A stretch of DNA of 64,000 nucleotides from Eubacteriales bacterium (GTDB lineage: Bacteria > Bacillota > Clostridia > Lachnospirales > Lachnospiraceae), in the NCBI GenBank assembly GCA_030524545.1, contig JAUNGM010000023.1:1-64000 (forward strand), written 5' to 3'. How positions within the stretch are numbered: position 1 is the stretch's first letter; every line of letters starts with the position of its first letter. Below the pieces are notes generated by a model, which saw only the letters and a list, made by a program, of their open reading frames with translations, searched no databases and was not told where the DNA came from. Below, piece after piece: positions 49,391 to 58,770 of this stretch. The position numbers and the translations under genes are program-made.

Positions 49391-50315
49391 ATGTCGAAGT
49401 GTTATATAGAAATTCTCATGTTTTTTCTCAAAGAGCAAATCTATGAAGAAGTCTGGAAAGAGAATTCGGAGCATTGCGGGGCGGCGGTGACGAATGTGAT
49501 CGGTCAGCTCCGGCGGAAGATCGGAGACGGTTACATAACAACTGTGGTTGGTAGCGGGTATCGGTTTGTGGGACCCACAAAACAAATGATGGCAGAGATA
49601 TTGAAAATCGGTGTTCCAACTTTGACATTCCAGCTTCTTACCAGTCTTTCCATTGCATTGATTAATCGTGCTGCGAATGGATATGGGGATGCTGTTATTG
49701 CCGGAATGGGAGCCGTTACCAGAGTTACATCAATGGGAACATTGGTGGTATTTGGATTTTTGAAAGGCTTCCAGCCGATTGCCGGATTTAGTTATGGGGC
49801 AAAGAAGTTTGGCCGTTTGCAGGAAGCTATAAAAACATCAATTTTGTGGTCAACGATTTTCTGCGTAATTGTGGGATTGCTGATGGCTGTATTTTCCACA
49901 CAAATTATCTCTCAGTTTACATACGGTAATGCAGAGATGATTTCTGTCGGTCAAAGATCGCTCATAGCAAATGGCTTTTCATTCATGCTGTTTGGATTTT
50001 ATACTGTATATTCTTCCTTGTTCCTTGCACTTGGGAAAGGTACAGCCGGTTTTATTCTTGGTGCTTGCAGGCAGGGGATCTGCTTTGTACCAGTTATCCT
50101 GTTTCTTCCGATGCTTTGGACTCAATGGCATTCTTTATGCACAGCCGATTGCGGATGTGATTTCTGCGGTAATTACAGTGTTTATGGCATTACATCTCCA
50201 TAAGGAATTATCTGCAGCAAAAGCAAAGATGATTTCTATGAAACCGGCAGATATGAACCGTTTTGATTCGCAGCGTATCCCTGTGAGCCAGTTGGTTTCC
50301 TATGAAAATCTATAA
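49391..50315 (+). pseudogene. Response-regulator DNA-binding domain fused to a MATE efflux protein, frameshifted
   Basis: From ~49391 the frame gives an OmpR-type winged helix lacking the receiver (KEQIYEEVWKENSEHCGAAV, LRRKIGDGYITTVVGSGYRF). At ~49585 it joins a MATE transporter second half (MAEILKIGVPTLTFQLLTSL, KGFQPIAGFSYGAKKFGRLQ). A frameshift near 50115-50125 moves the last part (LNGILYAQPIADVISAVITV to SYENL) to another frame, ending at 50315. Both partners are truncated and the fusion cannot be functional as either. Confidence 0.82.
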
Positions 50316-50325
50316 GTGAATACTT

Positions 50326-50360
50326 GGGGGCTATCGGGAAATAGATAGCCCCATTTTTTT
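50326..50360 (+). terminator. Rho-independent terminator after the MATE remnant
   Basis: GGGGCTATC (50327-50335) pairs with GATAGCCCC (50344-50352), followed by ATTTTTTT. Confidence 0.88.
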
Positions 50361-50665
50361 CTGCTTAAATCTGGGCGGGCTCATCCAGACGTTTTACACG
50401 CATGGCACGGGGCACTTTGGGAAGCCTGGACTTCCTTGGGAGGAATAAAAACGGCTCCCATAGTTGGTAGCTCATAAAGGACCTGCCTTGCGGCAAGCCC
50501 TTCTACAAGTAAGCGATATTCTACGCTTTGCAGCACCCCGTCGCTTGCGGAAGCTAAACATACACGTTCATGATATTCTTGTCGTCATGACCGGCGAGCA
50601 CTTGGCTCACTATTATTATCCTCAAATTGCACCGAAATAGCAACGGATTGAAAATTTCAGGCATT
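50361..50665. other. Gene-free stretch before regulator module 2
   Basis: No intact gene. On the minus strand a frame around 50380-50500 (ARQVLYELPTMGAVFIPPKE) looks like a C-terminal protein remnant of a conjugative element that I cannot name. Confidence 0.35.
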
Positions 50666-50668
50666 TAG

Positions 50669-50697
50669 TTGAGAAAAAGGATGAGTTACGATATAAT
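50669..50697 (+). promoter_or_regulatory. Sigma-A promoter of regulator/ABC module 2
   Basis: TTGAGA (50669-50674), 17 bp, TATAAT (50692-50697), with the GAGTTACGA spacer end shared with modules 1 and 3. Confidence 0.85.
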
Positions 50698-50731
50698 GCT
50701 ATTTGGTAATTTATGCTTTGAGGTGACAACA

Positions 50732-51442
50732 ATGCTGCATATAGCGATATGCGATGATGAACAGGAATTTGTTCAGCATTTGAAAAAGATGTTAGACCAG
50801 TATGCTGGTGAAACAGGTCAGGAAATAAAAGTAACGGCTTATTACGATGGTATAGAGCTGATTGAAAAGTACGATACTACCATTGATTTGATTTTTCTTG
50901 ACATTCAAATGCGGTTGGTAAATGGATTGCGGGCTGCCGAGCGTGTCCGACAAATGGATGAAAAGGTCGGCATTATCTTTTTGACGACTCTTACCCAATA
51001 CGGTTTAGAGGGATATAAATATCAGGCCACAAATTATATTATCAAGCCCATGAAGTATGTCCGGCTGAAAGCGGAAATGGATCAGTGGCTGAGAAAACAC
51101 TGGAAAGATGATAGTCCCTCTATGGTAATTTCCAACGATACAGGGAAATATAAGGTGTTTCTAAAATCTCTCCGCTATGTAGAAACCTTTAATCGAAATC
51201 TGCTTCTACATACAGAGCAGGAAAATGTTATTTGCTATAAAAGTATGAAAGAAATGGAACGCGAGCTGCAGGACAAAGGATTTGTCCGCTGTCACACCAG
51301 CTATATTGTCAACTTATTTTATGTGAAAGGCATTAAAAAGCTGGATATTGAGCTGATTACAGGTGAGGTTATTCCCATTAGTCAGCCAAAGCGAAAGGAG
51401 TTTATGGAACGTCTGTCAGACTATTGGGGAGATATGCTATGA
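50732..51442 (+). CDS. LytTR-family response regulator (module 2)
   Basis: A 236-residue paralogue of the regulator at 3029: MLHIAICDDEQEFVQHLKKM, phosphoacceptor Asp in LIFLDIQMRLVNG, NYIIKPMKYVRLK and LytTR domain ending at ~230. The start codon has GAGGTGACAAC upstream exactly as in module 1. It ends in an ATGA overlap with the kinase. It likely activates the transporter genes at 52908-56123. Confidence 0.93.
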   Translation: MLHIAICDDEQEFVQHLKKMLDQYAGETGQEIKVTAYYDGIELIEKYDTTIDLIFLDIQMRLVNGLRAAERVRQMDEKVGIIFLTTLTQYGLEGYKYQATNYIIKPMKYVRLKAEMDQWLRKHWKDDSPSMVISNDTGKYKVFLKSLRYVETFNRNLLLHTEQENVICYKSMKEMERELQDKGFVRCHTSYIVNLFYVKGIKKLDIELITGEVIPISQPKRKEFMERLSDYWGDML

Positions 51443-52728
51443 TACGATTCCTCGATATTCTTTCCTTTCTTTTTGAGTGGGGTTATGTGTTTGTTTTCTT
51501 TTGGATCCTGCGGACTTTTCTGACTCTGCGGAAAAACCGGCCTATGCGGATATTGGCATTTGCGCTCAGCAGTTTATTGGCGTGTGTGATTGTTTACTCC
51601 AATGATTTTGTAAACCTTTTTGGCACATTGCTGGGGTTTGCAGCCTATGTTGCAGTTTTCTATCGTGGCCGATGGATGGAGAAAACAGCGGCGGTACTTG
51701 TATTTTATCCGGCAGTGATCGCAGTAAACTATCTGATGCAAGATATTGGCAGCCGCCTGTTTCTGGGCATGACCGGAGCACCTGGTGACATGGATTTGGG
51801 CTGGACCGGGCAGCAGTATTTGATCAGTACTGCCGTACATACCATTTCCCTGCTGCTGCGGCTGTTGTTCTGGCTGGGATCCTGGAGTGTTTTGCGGAGT
51901 TATCTGGCGAAGATTACTTCCAATCTAACCACGAAAATGTGGATGCTTATAGATGTTCTGATGCTTGCGCCGTTCATCGCAATTTTCACCATCATTTATT
52001 TTCTTCCAGAGGGACCCGCTATTGTATATCCGATTTGCAGCGCGTCCATTTTTTCCAGTTTCGGATGTATTTATCTGGCATCCTATATTTGTAATTCAAT
52101 GCAGACAGCCTATCGTGCACAGGAACTGGAAATGCAGCGTAACTATTATAAAGATCGAATACGGGATGAAGAACGGGTACGCAGTGTCTACCATGATATG
52201 AAAAATCACCTGTTATTGTTACAGGCGCAGGCAGGAAACGGCCAGGAGGTTCAAAGGTCCATTCAGGAGTTGAAAGGTCAGATTCAGGAGTATGAAAACT
52301 ATCACCATACAGGTAATGAGTTTTTGGATATTATCATTCGAGATAAGGCGAAAGCCGCACAGGAAAAAAAGATAGATTTCAGTGCGGTTATATCTTTTGA
52401 AGCCGGCTCCTTTATAGAACCGTTGGATATAAGCACAATCTTTGGTAATGCCCTTGACAACGCTATTGAAGCCAGCGAAAAGTTATCAGAGGACAGGCGG
52501 CTGATAACGGTAAGAGCAAACCGGGTTCGGGATATGTTGGTAATAATCGTAGAAAATAACACCTTATCTGTTCTTACCGAACAGGAAGGTACGACAAAAA
52601 ACGATACTTTTGTTCATGGATTTGGACTTCCTAACCTCAAAAATGCGGTTGAAAAATACGATGGACATTGTAACAAAAAATTGGAAAATGGTATGTTTAC
52701 TCTGAAGATTATTATTCCCATCCCTTGA
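51439..52728 (+). CDS. GHKL sensor histidine kinase (module 2)
   Basis: A 429-residue kinase. The N-terminal ~210 residues have about six membrane helices, less conserved than the rest, which fits different ligands. Then come the phospho-accepting H252 in VYHDMKNHL, the N-box NALDNAIEASEKLSED, and GFGLPNLKNAVEKYDGHC. ATG 51439 overlaps the regulator stop. Pairs with the regulator at 50732. Confidence 0.92.
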   Translation: MIRFLDILSFLFEWGYVFVFFWILRTFLTLRKNRPMRILAFALSSLLACVIVYSNDFVNLFGTLLGFAAYVAVFYRGRWMEKTAAVLVFYPAVIAVNYLMQDIGSRLFLGMTGAPGDMDLGWTGQQYLISTAVHTISLLLRLLFWLGSWSVLRSYLAKITSNLTTKMWMLIDVLMLAPFIAIFTIIYFLPEGPAIVYPICSASIFSSFGCIYLASYICNSMQTAYRAQELEMQRNYYKDRIRDEERVRSVYHDMKNHLLLLQAQAGNGQEVQRSIQELKGQIQEYENYHHTGNEFLDIIIRDKAKAAQEKKIDFSAVISFEAGSFIEPLDISTIFGNALDNAIEASEKLSEDRRLITVRANRVRDMLVIIVENNTLSVLTEQEGTTKNDTFVHGFGLPNLKNAVEKYDGHCNKKLENGMFTLKIIIPIP

Positions 52729-52751
52729 TATAACACGCTTAAATTCCGGGG

Positions 52752-52781
52752 CGCTGCTACTAAAAAAGCAGCGTCTTTTTC
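52752..52781 (+). terminator. Rho-independent terminator after the kinase gene
   Basis: CGCTGCT (52752-52758) pairs with AGCAGCG (52767-52773), followed by TCTTTTTC, as in module 1. Confidence 0.85.
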
Positions 52782-52830
52782 TGTTTCCCGTTAGATTTTA
52801 CGTTGTGGATATTAGTTTTTGCATCCTCTG

Positions 52831-52858
52831 TTGTACCTTTTTTCTGTGCCGATATAAT
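52831..52858 (+). promoter_or_regulatory. Promoter of the module 2 ABC genes
   Basis: TTGTAC (52831-52836), 16 bp, TATAAT (52853-52858), 50 bp before the ATPase start. The expected LytTR binding sites would lie just upstream. Confidence 0.7.
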
Positions 52859-52907
52859 GAGAACAGTTCCGACAGGAATAAATAAATCAGGAAACGGGGT
52901 ATGCACA

Positions 52908-53573
52908 ATGAGTATTCTAAGCACCGCTCATTTAACAAAACAGTATGGCAGCGAGCCGAATATCGTAAAAGCATTGGATGATGTCAGCATTTCGATTGAA
53001 CAGGGGGAATTTGTTGCTATCATTGGCACATCCGGCAGCGGAAAATCTACTCTTTTGAATATGCTGGGAGGTTTAGACCGCCCTACATCCGGCAGCGTGA
53101 AAGTGGATAAATTCGAGCTGAGTAAGCTGAAAGACGAAGATTTGACGGTGTTCCGCCGTCAGCGTATAGGCTTTATTTTTCAGAATTACAATCTGGTTCC
53201 CATCCTGAATGTGTATGAAAATATTGTCATGCCTATTCAGCTTGACGGAAAGAAACCCGATCAGAAATTTATTCAAGAGGTTGTCTCCCTGTTGGGACTG
53301 GAAAAGAAACTTTACAATATGCCTAACACGCTTTCCGGCGGTCAGCAGCAGCGTGTGTCTATTGCAAGGGCATTAGCCAGTAAGCCCGCCATTATTCTGG
53401 CTGATGAACCAACCGGCAATCTGGACAGCAAGACCAGCGATGAAGTAATCGAGCTTCTGAAAGTTACCAGCCGGAAGTTCCATCAGACCATTGTAATGAT
53501 AACCCACAACCCGGAAATTGCAGAGCAGGCTGATCGCTGCATCCGAATTGAGGATGGCAAAATCTATGAGTAA
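52908..53573 (+). CDS. ABC transporter ATP-binding protein (module 2)
   Basis: A 221-residue BceA/MacB-type ATPase: Walker [23 protein letters not shown], signature LSGGQQQRV, Walker [15 protein letters not shown] 52908 chosen; an upstream ATG at 52803 lies before the promoter. The permease gene follows after 12 bp. Confidence 0.94.
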   Translation: MSILSTAHLTKQYGSEPNIVKALDDVSISIEQGEFVAIIGTSGSGKSTLLNMLGGLDRPTSGSVKVDKFELSKLKDEDLTVFRRQRIGFIFQNYNLVPILNVYENIVMPIQLDGKKPDQKFIQEVVSLLGLEKKLYNMPNTLSGGQQQRVSIARALASKPAIILADEPTGNLDSKTSDEVIELLKVTSRKFHQTIVMITHNPEIAEQADRCIRIEDGKIYE

Positions 53574-53585
53574 GGCGGTGATATT

Positions 53586-56123
53586 ATGAAAAAGCAGACA
53601 TCAATCATCCGCACATTAACGAATCGCAGTTTTAAGAAGAATAAAGGGCGCAATCTGGTGGCGGTGCTTGCAATCCTCTTAACAACGATGATGTTTACAA
53701 CTTTGTTTACGTTGGCTCAGAGTATGGGACGGAATATGACGGAAATGTATCTGAGGCAGGCCGGAACCACAGCCCATGCAACTACAAAGGAAATTACCGA
53801 TACTCAGATTGAACAGATTGCCAGCCATCCGGATGTGATAAGCTATGGAAAGTCGATTGTGGTGGGGGTAGCTGAAAACCAGCGGCTCGCCGGACGGCAG
53901 CTAGAAATCCGCTATGCCAGCGCTCAATATGCAAAAGATGATTTTGCATATCCTACAACCGGGAAAATGCCGGAAAAAAGGAATGAAGTTGCACTGGATA
54001 CTCTGACGATTGAACGTTTGGGGATTTCTTTGGAACTGGGGCAGACAGTAACATTAGAGTGGAGGAAGGATTTAAATTCTTCAGATGTTACATCCAGTAC
54101 CTTTACACTTTGTGGCTGGTGGGAAGGGAACGTTTCGGTCTATGCCAGTATGGCATGGGTCAGTGAGGACTTTGCACTGGAAGCCTGTGGGAATGTACCG
54201 GTTCCGGCTGTTGGACAGATTTGCGGTTTACGTATGATGGGGATAACCTTTTCAGATAATAAAGACATTGCAGGTAAAACAAAAGCCGTTCTATCTGATT
54301 GTGGCTTGACAGATGTAGAGTTCAACACTAACATGACCTATACATCTGAGATTCAGCGGAGTATTTTTATGGAGAATCTTCCCATGTATGGTGGTATGGT
54401 GCTGGTGTTCCTTGCAGGCTATTTGATTATTTTCAATGTGTTTCAGATTTCCATTGCCTCGGACATTCAGTTTTATGGGAAGCTGAAAACGCTTGGAATG
54501 ACAAAAAAGCAGATCAAGAAGCTAATCTACGGCCAGGGCAACAGGCTTTCACTGATCGGTATTCCGGCAGGTCTTATTGTGGGGTATATTTTAGGACTTG
54601 TGCTGGTTCCGGCGTTGATTACAACTACGGGTGTAAAACCCACAGCATCAGCAGACCCTGTTATTTTTCTTGGTTCTGCGTTATTTTCTTATATTACAGT
54701 AGTTACTTCTTGTATGCTGCCTGCAAGGGTGGCAGGGAGAGTGTCGCCTATGGAAGCATTGCGTTATACAGATGCTGACACCAGTGTAAAGAAGAAAAAC
54801 AGAAAGACGAAAAACGGGGCATCTCTATACGGAATGGCGTGGGCAAACCTGTGGCGCAATCGGAAGCGGACGGTTATGGTGATCTGCTCCCTTACTCTTG
54901 GCCTTGTTCTGATGAGCTTTTTCTATGCGAAAAACGCCAGCTTTGATGTGGAAAAATATCTGATGGATTTAACAGTAGCCGATTATGAGATTGATGATGC
55001 AACAAATGATATTTCCAGCGGTTATGATCCGGAAAGCCAGACGATTAGTGATAAATTGCTTACCGATATTGAAGCTTTAGGAAAGATTGAGGCAACGGGG
55101 CATTTATATTCCCGGCAGATCGATTTGACTTTAAGTGAACAAGCCCGGAAGAATCTCAGGGAATATTACACTGCTGAACGGTTAAAAGATTTTTCATCTT
55201 ATGACCCCACATTCCCTTCCTGGAAGGAAGGATTCGATTTAGCGGTAGATGGTCAAAGTATTCCCTGTACGGTATATGGTGCAGACGGACTTATTTTGGA
55301 AGCGGCTGCAAATGAAACTTACATTTTAGATGGCGTTTTTGATTCAAAGAAGTTTGCTGCAGGCGGATACTGTTTGGCAATTGGCCCCGCTGTTGAACCG
55401 GGGACCGGTATTCCAACGTACTCTGTAGGCGAAAAAATAAAGATTGCTGATCGGGAATTTGAGGTTATGGCTGTATTGATGCCGCTGCAGCCGATGGTGG
55501 AGGGAACGCAGCCGGCCTTTGATCTGCCGTTGGTGCTGCACGCAGATACATTTCATGAGCTTTGGCCGGAAAGCAATTTAAGAAAGTTCTATTTTGATGT
55601 TGCGGACGAAACATTAGAGGCTGCATATTCGCTGCTGAAAGACTATCAGCAAAGTACCTCTTCGGGCATGAATATCGTTTCTCGGCAAACGATGGTGGAA
55701 CAATATGAGGCGGAAACACGTTCTGCCGCCGTGATCGGATATGCAATCAGTATTATTATTGCGCTTGTCGGTGTCCTGAATTTTATAAACAGTATGGTAA
55801 CAGCGATTATTTCACGAAAACGAGAGTTTGCCATGATACAGAGTATTGGAATGACAAAACGCCAGTTACGTTGGATGCTAACCTATGAGGGGCTTTATTA
55901 TGCTGCTATGACATTGGCTGCATCTTATATCCTTGGTGCCGTGACAGTGGGGGTGATTGTCCGGGGAATGACGTCTGGCGGTTTCTCCACATTCCATTTT
56001 ACGCTTTTGCCGCTTGTAATCTGTACACCGGTTTTGGTAATCTTTGCAATCCTGATTCCGTATATTTGTTTCAGGAATTTAGAGAAGCAGAGCATCGTGG
56101 AACGGCTAAGAGCAACGGACTAA
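53586..56123 (+). CDS. FtsX/BceB-type ABC permease (module 2), intact
   Basis: An 845-residue permease: N-terminal helix (VAVLAILLTTMMFTTLFTLA), a large extracellular domain, three-helix FtsX block (FYGKLKTLGMTKKQIKKL), a second copy of that arrangement and a final FtsX block (INSMVTAIISRKREFAMIQS). Ends KQSIVERLRATD. Works with the ATPase at 52908, presumably moving or sensing antimicrobial peptides. Its last 47 codons and downstream sequence are duplicated at 57739-57950. Confidence 0.94.
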   Translation: MKKQTSIIRTLTNRSFKKNKGRNLVAVLAILLTTMMFTTLFTLAQSMGRNMTEMYLRQAGTTAHATTKEITDTQIEQIASHPDVISYGKSIVVGVAENQRLAGRQLEIRYASAQYAKDDFAYPTTGKMPEKRNEVALDTLTIERLGISLELGQTVTLEWRKDLNSSDVTSSTFTLCGWWEGNVSVYASMAWVSEDFALEACGNVPVPAVGQICGLRMMGITFSDNKDIAGKTKAVLSDCGLTDVEFNTNMTYTSEIQRSIFMENLPMYGGMVLVFLAGYLIIFNVFQISIASDIQFYGKLKTLGMTKKQIKKLIYGQGNRLSLIGIPAGLIVGYILGLVLVPALITTTGVKPTASADPVIFLGSALFSYITVVTSCMLPARVAGRVSPMEALRYTDADTSVKKKNRKTKNGASLYGMAWANLWRNRKRTVMVICSLTLGLVLMSFFYAKNASFDVEKYLMDLTVADYEIDDATNDISSGYDPESQTISDKLLTDIEALGKIEATGHLYSRQIDLTLSEQARKNLREYYTAERLKDFSSYDPTFPSWKEGFDLAVDGQSIPCTVYGADGLILEAAANETYILDGVFDSKKFAAGGYCLAIGPAVEPGTGIPTYSVGEKIKIADREFEVMAVLMPLQPMVEGTQPAFDLPLVLHADTFHELWPESNLRKFYFDVADETLEAAYSLLKDYQQSTSSGMNIVSRQTMVEQYEAETRSAAVIGYAISIIIALVGVLNFINSMVTAIISRKREFAMIQSIGMTKRQLRWMLTYEGLYYAAMTLAASYILGAVTVGVIVRGMTSGGFSTFHFTLLPLVICTPVLVIFAILIPYICFRNLEKQSIVERLRATD

Positions 56124-56200
56124 TATTTCCTTTCATGCGGTCACGGATTTTCTGTTGGCTGCATGAATTGCAAAAGGGGCAATTGCTTCCTGTTTTTTTG
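56124..56200 (+). repeat. Permease 3' flank, copy 1
   Basis: TAATATTTCCTTTCATGC, GGATTTTCTGTTGGC, GCATGAA and GGGGCAATTGCTTCCTG; a TTCATGC/GCATGAA hairpin. The same block follows the permease scrap at 57879. In 56201-56340 a short frame ending ATHYVASARIAA may be a remnant; nothing else is seen. Confidence 0.6.
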
Positions 56201-56357
56201 GAAATTTATATTTTACCATATGCAAGAAATATGTTGCTCAGTAAAAGTGGCAAGGCAGAAATTGAAAAAGCGTATGCAACGCATTATGTAGCTTCTGCTC
56301 GTATAGCAGCTTAAAAAGAAGGGGAGGAGCAGAAATAAATCAAAGATTTATAAAAAA

Positions 56358-56411
56358 TTTACAATCAAAAAAATTGCGCTGATTGTAAAGATACTTTTTC
56401 TGTGGTATGAT
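56358..56411 (+). promoter_or_regulatory. Promoter and 9-bp inverted repeat before the Rpn gene
   Basis: TTGTAA (56383-56388), 17 bp, TATGAT (56406-56411). Arms TTTACAATC (56358-56366) and GATTGTAAA (56381-56389), the right arm covering the -35 box, suggest an operator. Confidence 0.7.
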
Positions 56412-56473
56412 ATGAGTAAAAGAAAAGATCTTTCTGCTATTAGAGTTTAGACAAAAGGAAGGCCGATGAGACT

Positions 56474-57277
56474 ATGGCACAACTGGATTTTGAAAGAAAA
56501 CATGCAGAAGATTTGCAGAGACTGCGGGGATTCCGCCTTCTGGATGATGATTTTATGAGCAAAGTCTTTGAAGATAAAGCGTGTTCGCAGTTTTTACTGC
56601 AGATCATTTTGGAGAAAAAAGATTTGATCGTCCAAAAAGTACACGCACAGCATGATATAAAGAATTTGCAGGGACGTTCCATCCGTTTGGATATCATAGC
56701 GATTGACGGGAATGGACGTGTCTATAATATCGAAATCCAAAGAAGTGATAAGGGAGCCAGCATTAAGAGGGCAAGGTATAACAGCAGTCTGCTGGATGCA
56801 AATGTAACGGAGCCGGGGGACGATTATGAGAACCTTGCAGAAACGTATGTTATTTTCATTACAGAGAATGATGTACTGAAGGCGGGCTTGCCCATTTATC
56901 ACATTGACCGGACAATTAAAGAAACTGGTGTAATGTTTGGGGATGAAGCACATATCATATATGTAAATTCCCAGATAAAAGATGACACCGAACTTGGTAA
57001 ATTGATGCATGATTTTTCCTGCACGGATGCAAAAGATATGCATTATAAAATATTAGCTGAACGAGTACGCTATTTTAAAGAGGATGCGAAAGGAGTGGAA
57101 GCTATGTGTAAAGCCATGGAGGATATGAGAAAAGAAGCCGCTGCTGAACAAAATATTCTTACATTATTAGGGGCTATTAAGAATTTAATGAAAAATCTTG
57201 GAATGTCAGCAGAACAGGCAATGACCGCTCTGGGAGTATCAGACTCTGAGAGAGGTATTCTTATTAAAAGAATTTAA
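56474..57277 (+). CDS. Rpn-family recombination-promoting nuclease / PDDEXK transposase-like protein
   Basis: A 267-residue protein: FRLLDDDFMSKVFEDKACSQ, then the nuclease core RSIRLDIIAIDGNGRVYNIE with IEIQRSD (PD-(D/E)xK: D, then ExQ), ARYNSSLLDANVTEPGDDYE and a variable helical tail (LGAIKNLMKNLGMSAEQAMT). Rpn proteins are DNA nucleases linked to RecA-independent recombination and phage defence. ATG 56474; intact, with own promoter and terminator. A frameshifted C-terminal remnant of a second copy lies at 63190. Confidence 0.88.
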   Translation: MAQLDFERKHAEDLQRLRGFRLLDDDFMSKVFEDKACSQFLLQIILEKKDLIVQKVHAQHDIKNLQGRSIRLDIIAIDGNGRVYNIEIQRSDKGASIKRARYNSSLLDANVTEPGDDYENLAETYVIFITENDVLKAGLPIYHIDRTIKETGVMFGDEAHIIYVNSQIKDDTELGKLMHDFSCTDAKDMHYKILAERVRYFKEDAKGVEAMCKAMEDMRKEAAAEQNILTLLGAIKNLMKNLGMSAEQAMTALGVSDSERGILIKRI

Positions 57278-57289
57278 CAAATCGTCAAC

Positions 57290-57331
57290 AAGCCGATCAA
57301 AGCTCAAAATTTGAGCGATGGTCGGCTTTTG
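57290..57331 (+). terminator. Rho-independent terminator of the Rpn gene
   Basis: AGCCGA (57291-57296) with TCGGCT (57322-57327) and inner GCTCAAA/TTTGAGC, followed by TTT. Confidence 0.75.
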
Positions 57332-57334
57332 AAA

Positions 57335-57740
57335 TTCAGAAATGGTATGATCCTGGCTGCGGTCAGTTTCTGGAATGTGAGGCTGTCCGAGGATGCTGTC
57401 TACATTGGAGCAGACTGTCCGTAACTCCTTTTGATATTCTTTAAAATACTGATAGGTGTTATATTGGGCTGACCGTTTTATGGCCAGTTTTTCTTTTTAG
57501 CTTTTAGTGACTTCATGGATGGAATTTTCCCAGCAGCATTTTTCTCTTTTAAAAATATGACTGCGGCTTCATAAAGCTCAATCTCCGTTTGGTGTTCCTG
57601 ACGGAATTTTTTCTTGTTCCCTGCTTTCAGCATTTGAGCGAAAAACGGTTTGTTTGCGAAATATTGTCTAGTATAATGAATGTGTTCGTTGATATCTTTT
57701 ATCTGGGTTTCTGTAGCCTTGACGGACTTACTGGCTGTTG
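57335..57740 (-). pseudogene. Relaxase/mobilisation protein, C-terminal remnant with frameshift
   Basis: Read leftwards: ATETQIKDINEHIHYTRQYF, AQMLKAGNKKKFRQEHQTEI, ELYEAAVIFLKEKNAAGKIP, then a shift near 57480 to a frame with QYFKEYQKELRTVCSNVDSI. This is the coiled C-terminus of MobA/VirD2-type relaxases from Firmicutes conjugative elements; the catalytic N-terminus is absent. A 40-bp scrap of its end recurs at 63478. Confidence 0.7.
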
Positions 57741-57950
57741 CTCCACATTCCATTTTACACTTTTGCCACTTGTAATCTGTACCTCGGTTTTGGTAATCTT
57801 TGCAATCCTGATTCCGCATATTTGTTTCAGGAATTTAGAGAAGCAGAGCATCGTGGAACGGCTAAGAGCAACCGACTAATATTTCCTTTCATGCAGTCAC
57901 GGATTTTCTGTTGGCTGCATGAAGTGCAAAAGGGGCAATTGCTTCCTGTT
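57739..57950 (+). pseudogene. ABC permease 3' end duplicate
   Basis: Codons STFHFTL to KQSIVERLRATD plus ~75 bp of flank nearly identical to 55983-56196. It marks the lost end of a fourth module that stood upstream of module 3. Confidence 0.85.
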
Positions 57951-57982
57951 CTTTTTGGAAACACACTGACTTTGACTCTTTG

Positions 57983-58011
57983 TTGAGAAAAATACGAAGT
58001 TACGGTATAAT
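57983..58011 (+). promoter_or_regulatory. Sigma-A promoter of regulator/ABC module 3
   Basis: TTGAGA (57983-57988), 17 bp, TATAAT (58006-58011); GACTCTTTGTTGAGAAAAAT is identical to module 1 although the regulator gene behind it is of another family. Confidence 0.87.
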
Positions 58012-58068
58012 ACGGAATAGTTATTTTATATGAAATGATGCTACACTGATTTTGAGGAGTCTTGTAAA

Positions 58069-58770
58069 ATGCAGAGAACCAAATATGATGGGAAGCAAAC
58101 AATTATGATACTGGAGGATGATGAAGATTTAGCAGAGGGGATAAGTTTATCTTTGAATAGTAAAGATTTCGAATTTATCCTTTGTAAAACAATTGCTGAA
58201 GCAAAAGACATTTTGCAGCAGAAAGCATTTGATCTGCTTATTTTGGATATCAACCTGCCGGATGGAAGCGGTTTAGAACTTTGCAAAGAGATACGCAGGT
58301 CAAGCCGGATACCGATCGCATTGCTGACGGCTAAAGATATGGAATTAGATATTGTGAAGGGGCTGGAATGTGGGGCAGATGATTATATTACAAAACCCTT
58401 CAGCCTCATGGTGCTTCGGGCGAGAGTGAGGGCATTGCTCCGGCGAAATTCAGGGGAGCAGAAATCAGAATATAAAGACGATGTATTCCGGTTTTGCTTT
58501 GATACAATGAAATTCTATAAAGATGGCAGTTCCATTGAACTTAGCAAAACAGAACAGCGAATTTTATATCTGTTGGTTTCTAATGCGGGGCAGATCTTGA
58601 CCAGGGAACGCTTGCTTGAGTGGGTATGGCCGGACGGGACGGAATATGTCGAAGATAACGCTCTGTCGGTAGGTATCCGCCGTCTCCGTGATAAGCTGGA
58701 GGATGTGCCGTCAAAACCCACTTATATTAAAACTGTTTATGGAAAAGGATATATGTGGGAGAAATTTTGA
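58069..58770 (+). CDS. OmpR-family response regulator (module 3)
   Basis: A 233-residue regulator: receiver MILEDDEDLAEGISLSLNSK, phosphoacceptor Asp in LLILDINLPDG, DYITKPFSLMVLRARVRALL, and winged-helix domain (SKTEQRILYLLVSNAGQILT, TYIKTVYGKGYMWEKF). It is of the BceR/VraR-like type controlling peptide-antibiotic transporters. GAGGAGT precedes the ATG. It overlaps the kinase start (TGATG). Confidence 0.94.
   Translation: MQRTKYDGKQTIMILEDDEDLAEGISLSLNSKDFEFILCKTIAEAKDILQQKAFDLLILDINLPDGSGLELCKEIRRSSRIPIALLTAKDMELDIVKGLECGADDYITKPFSLMVLRARVRALLRRNSGEQKSEYKDDVFRFCFDTMKFYKDGSSIELSKTEQRILYLLVSNAGQILTRERLLEWVWPDGTEYVEDNALSVGIRRLRDKLEDVPSKPTYIKTVYGKGYMWEKF

Noticed and set aside
56066..56314. 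82-residue ORF overlapping the permease end
   Set aside because: Out-of-frame continuation of the permease 3' end; no start signal. Its last ~30 codons might be a remnant but cannot be identified.
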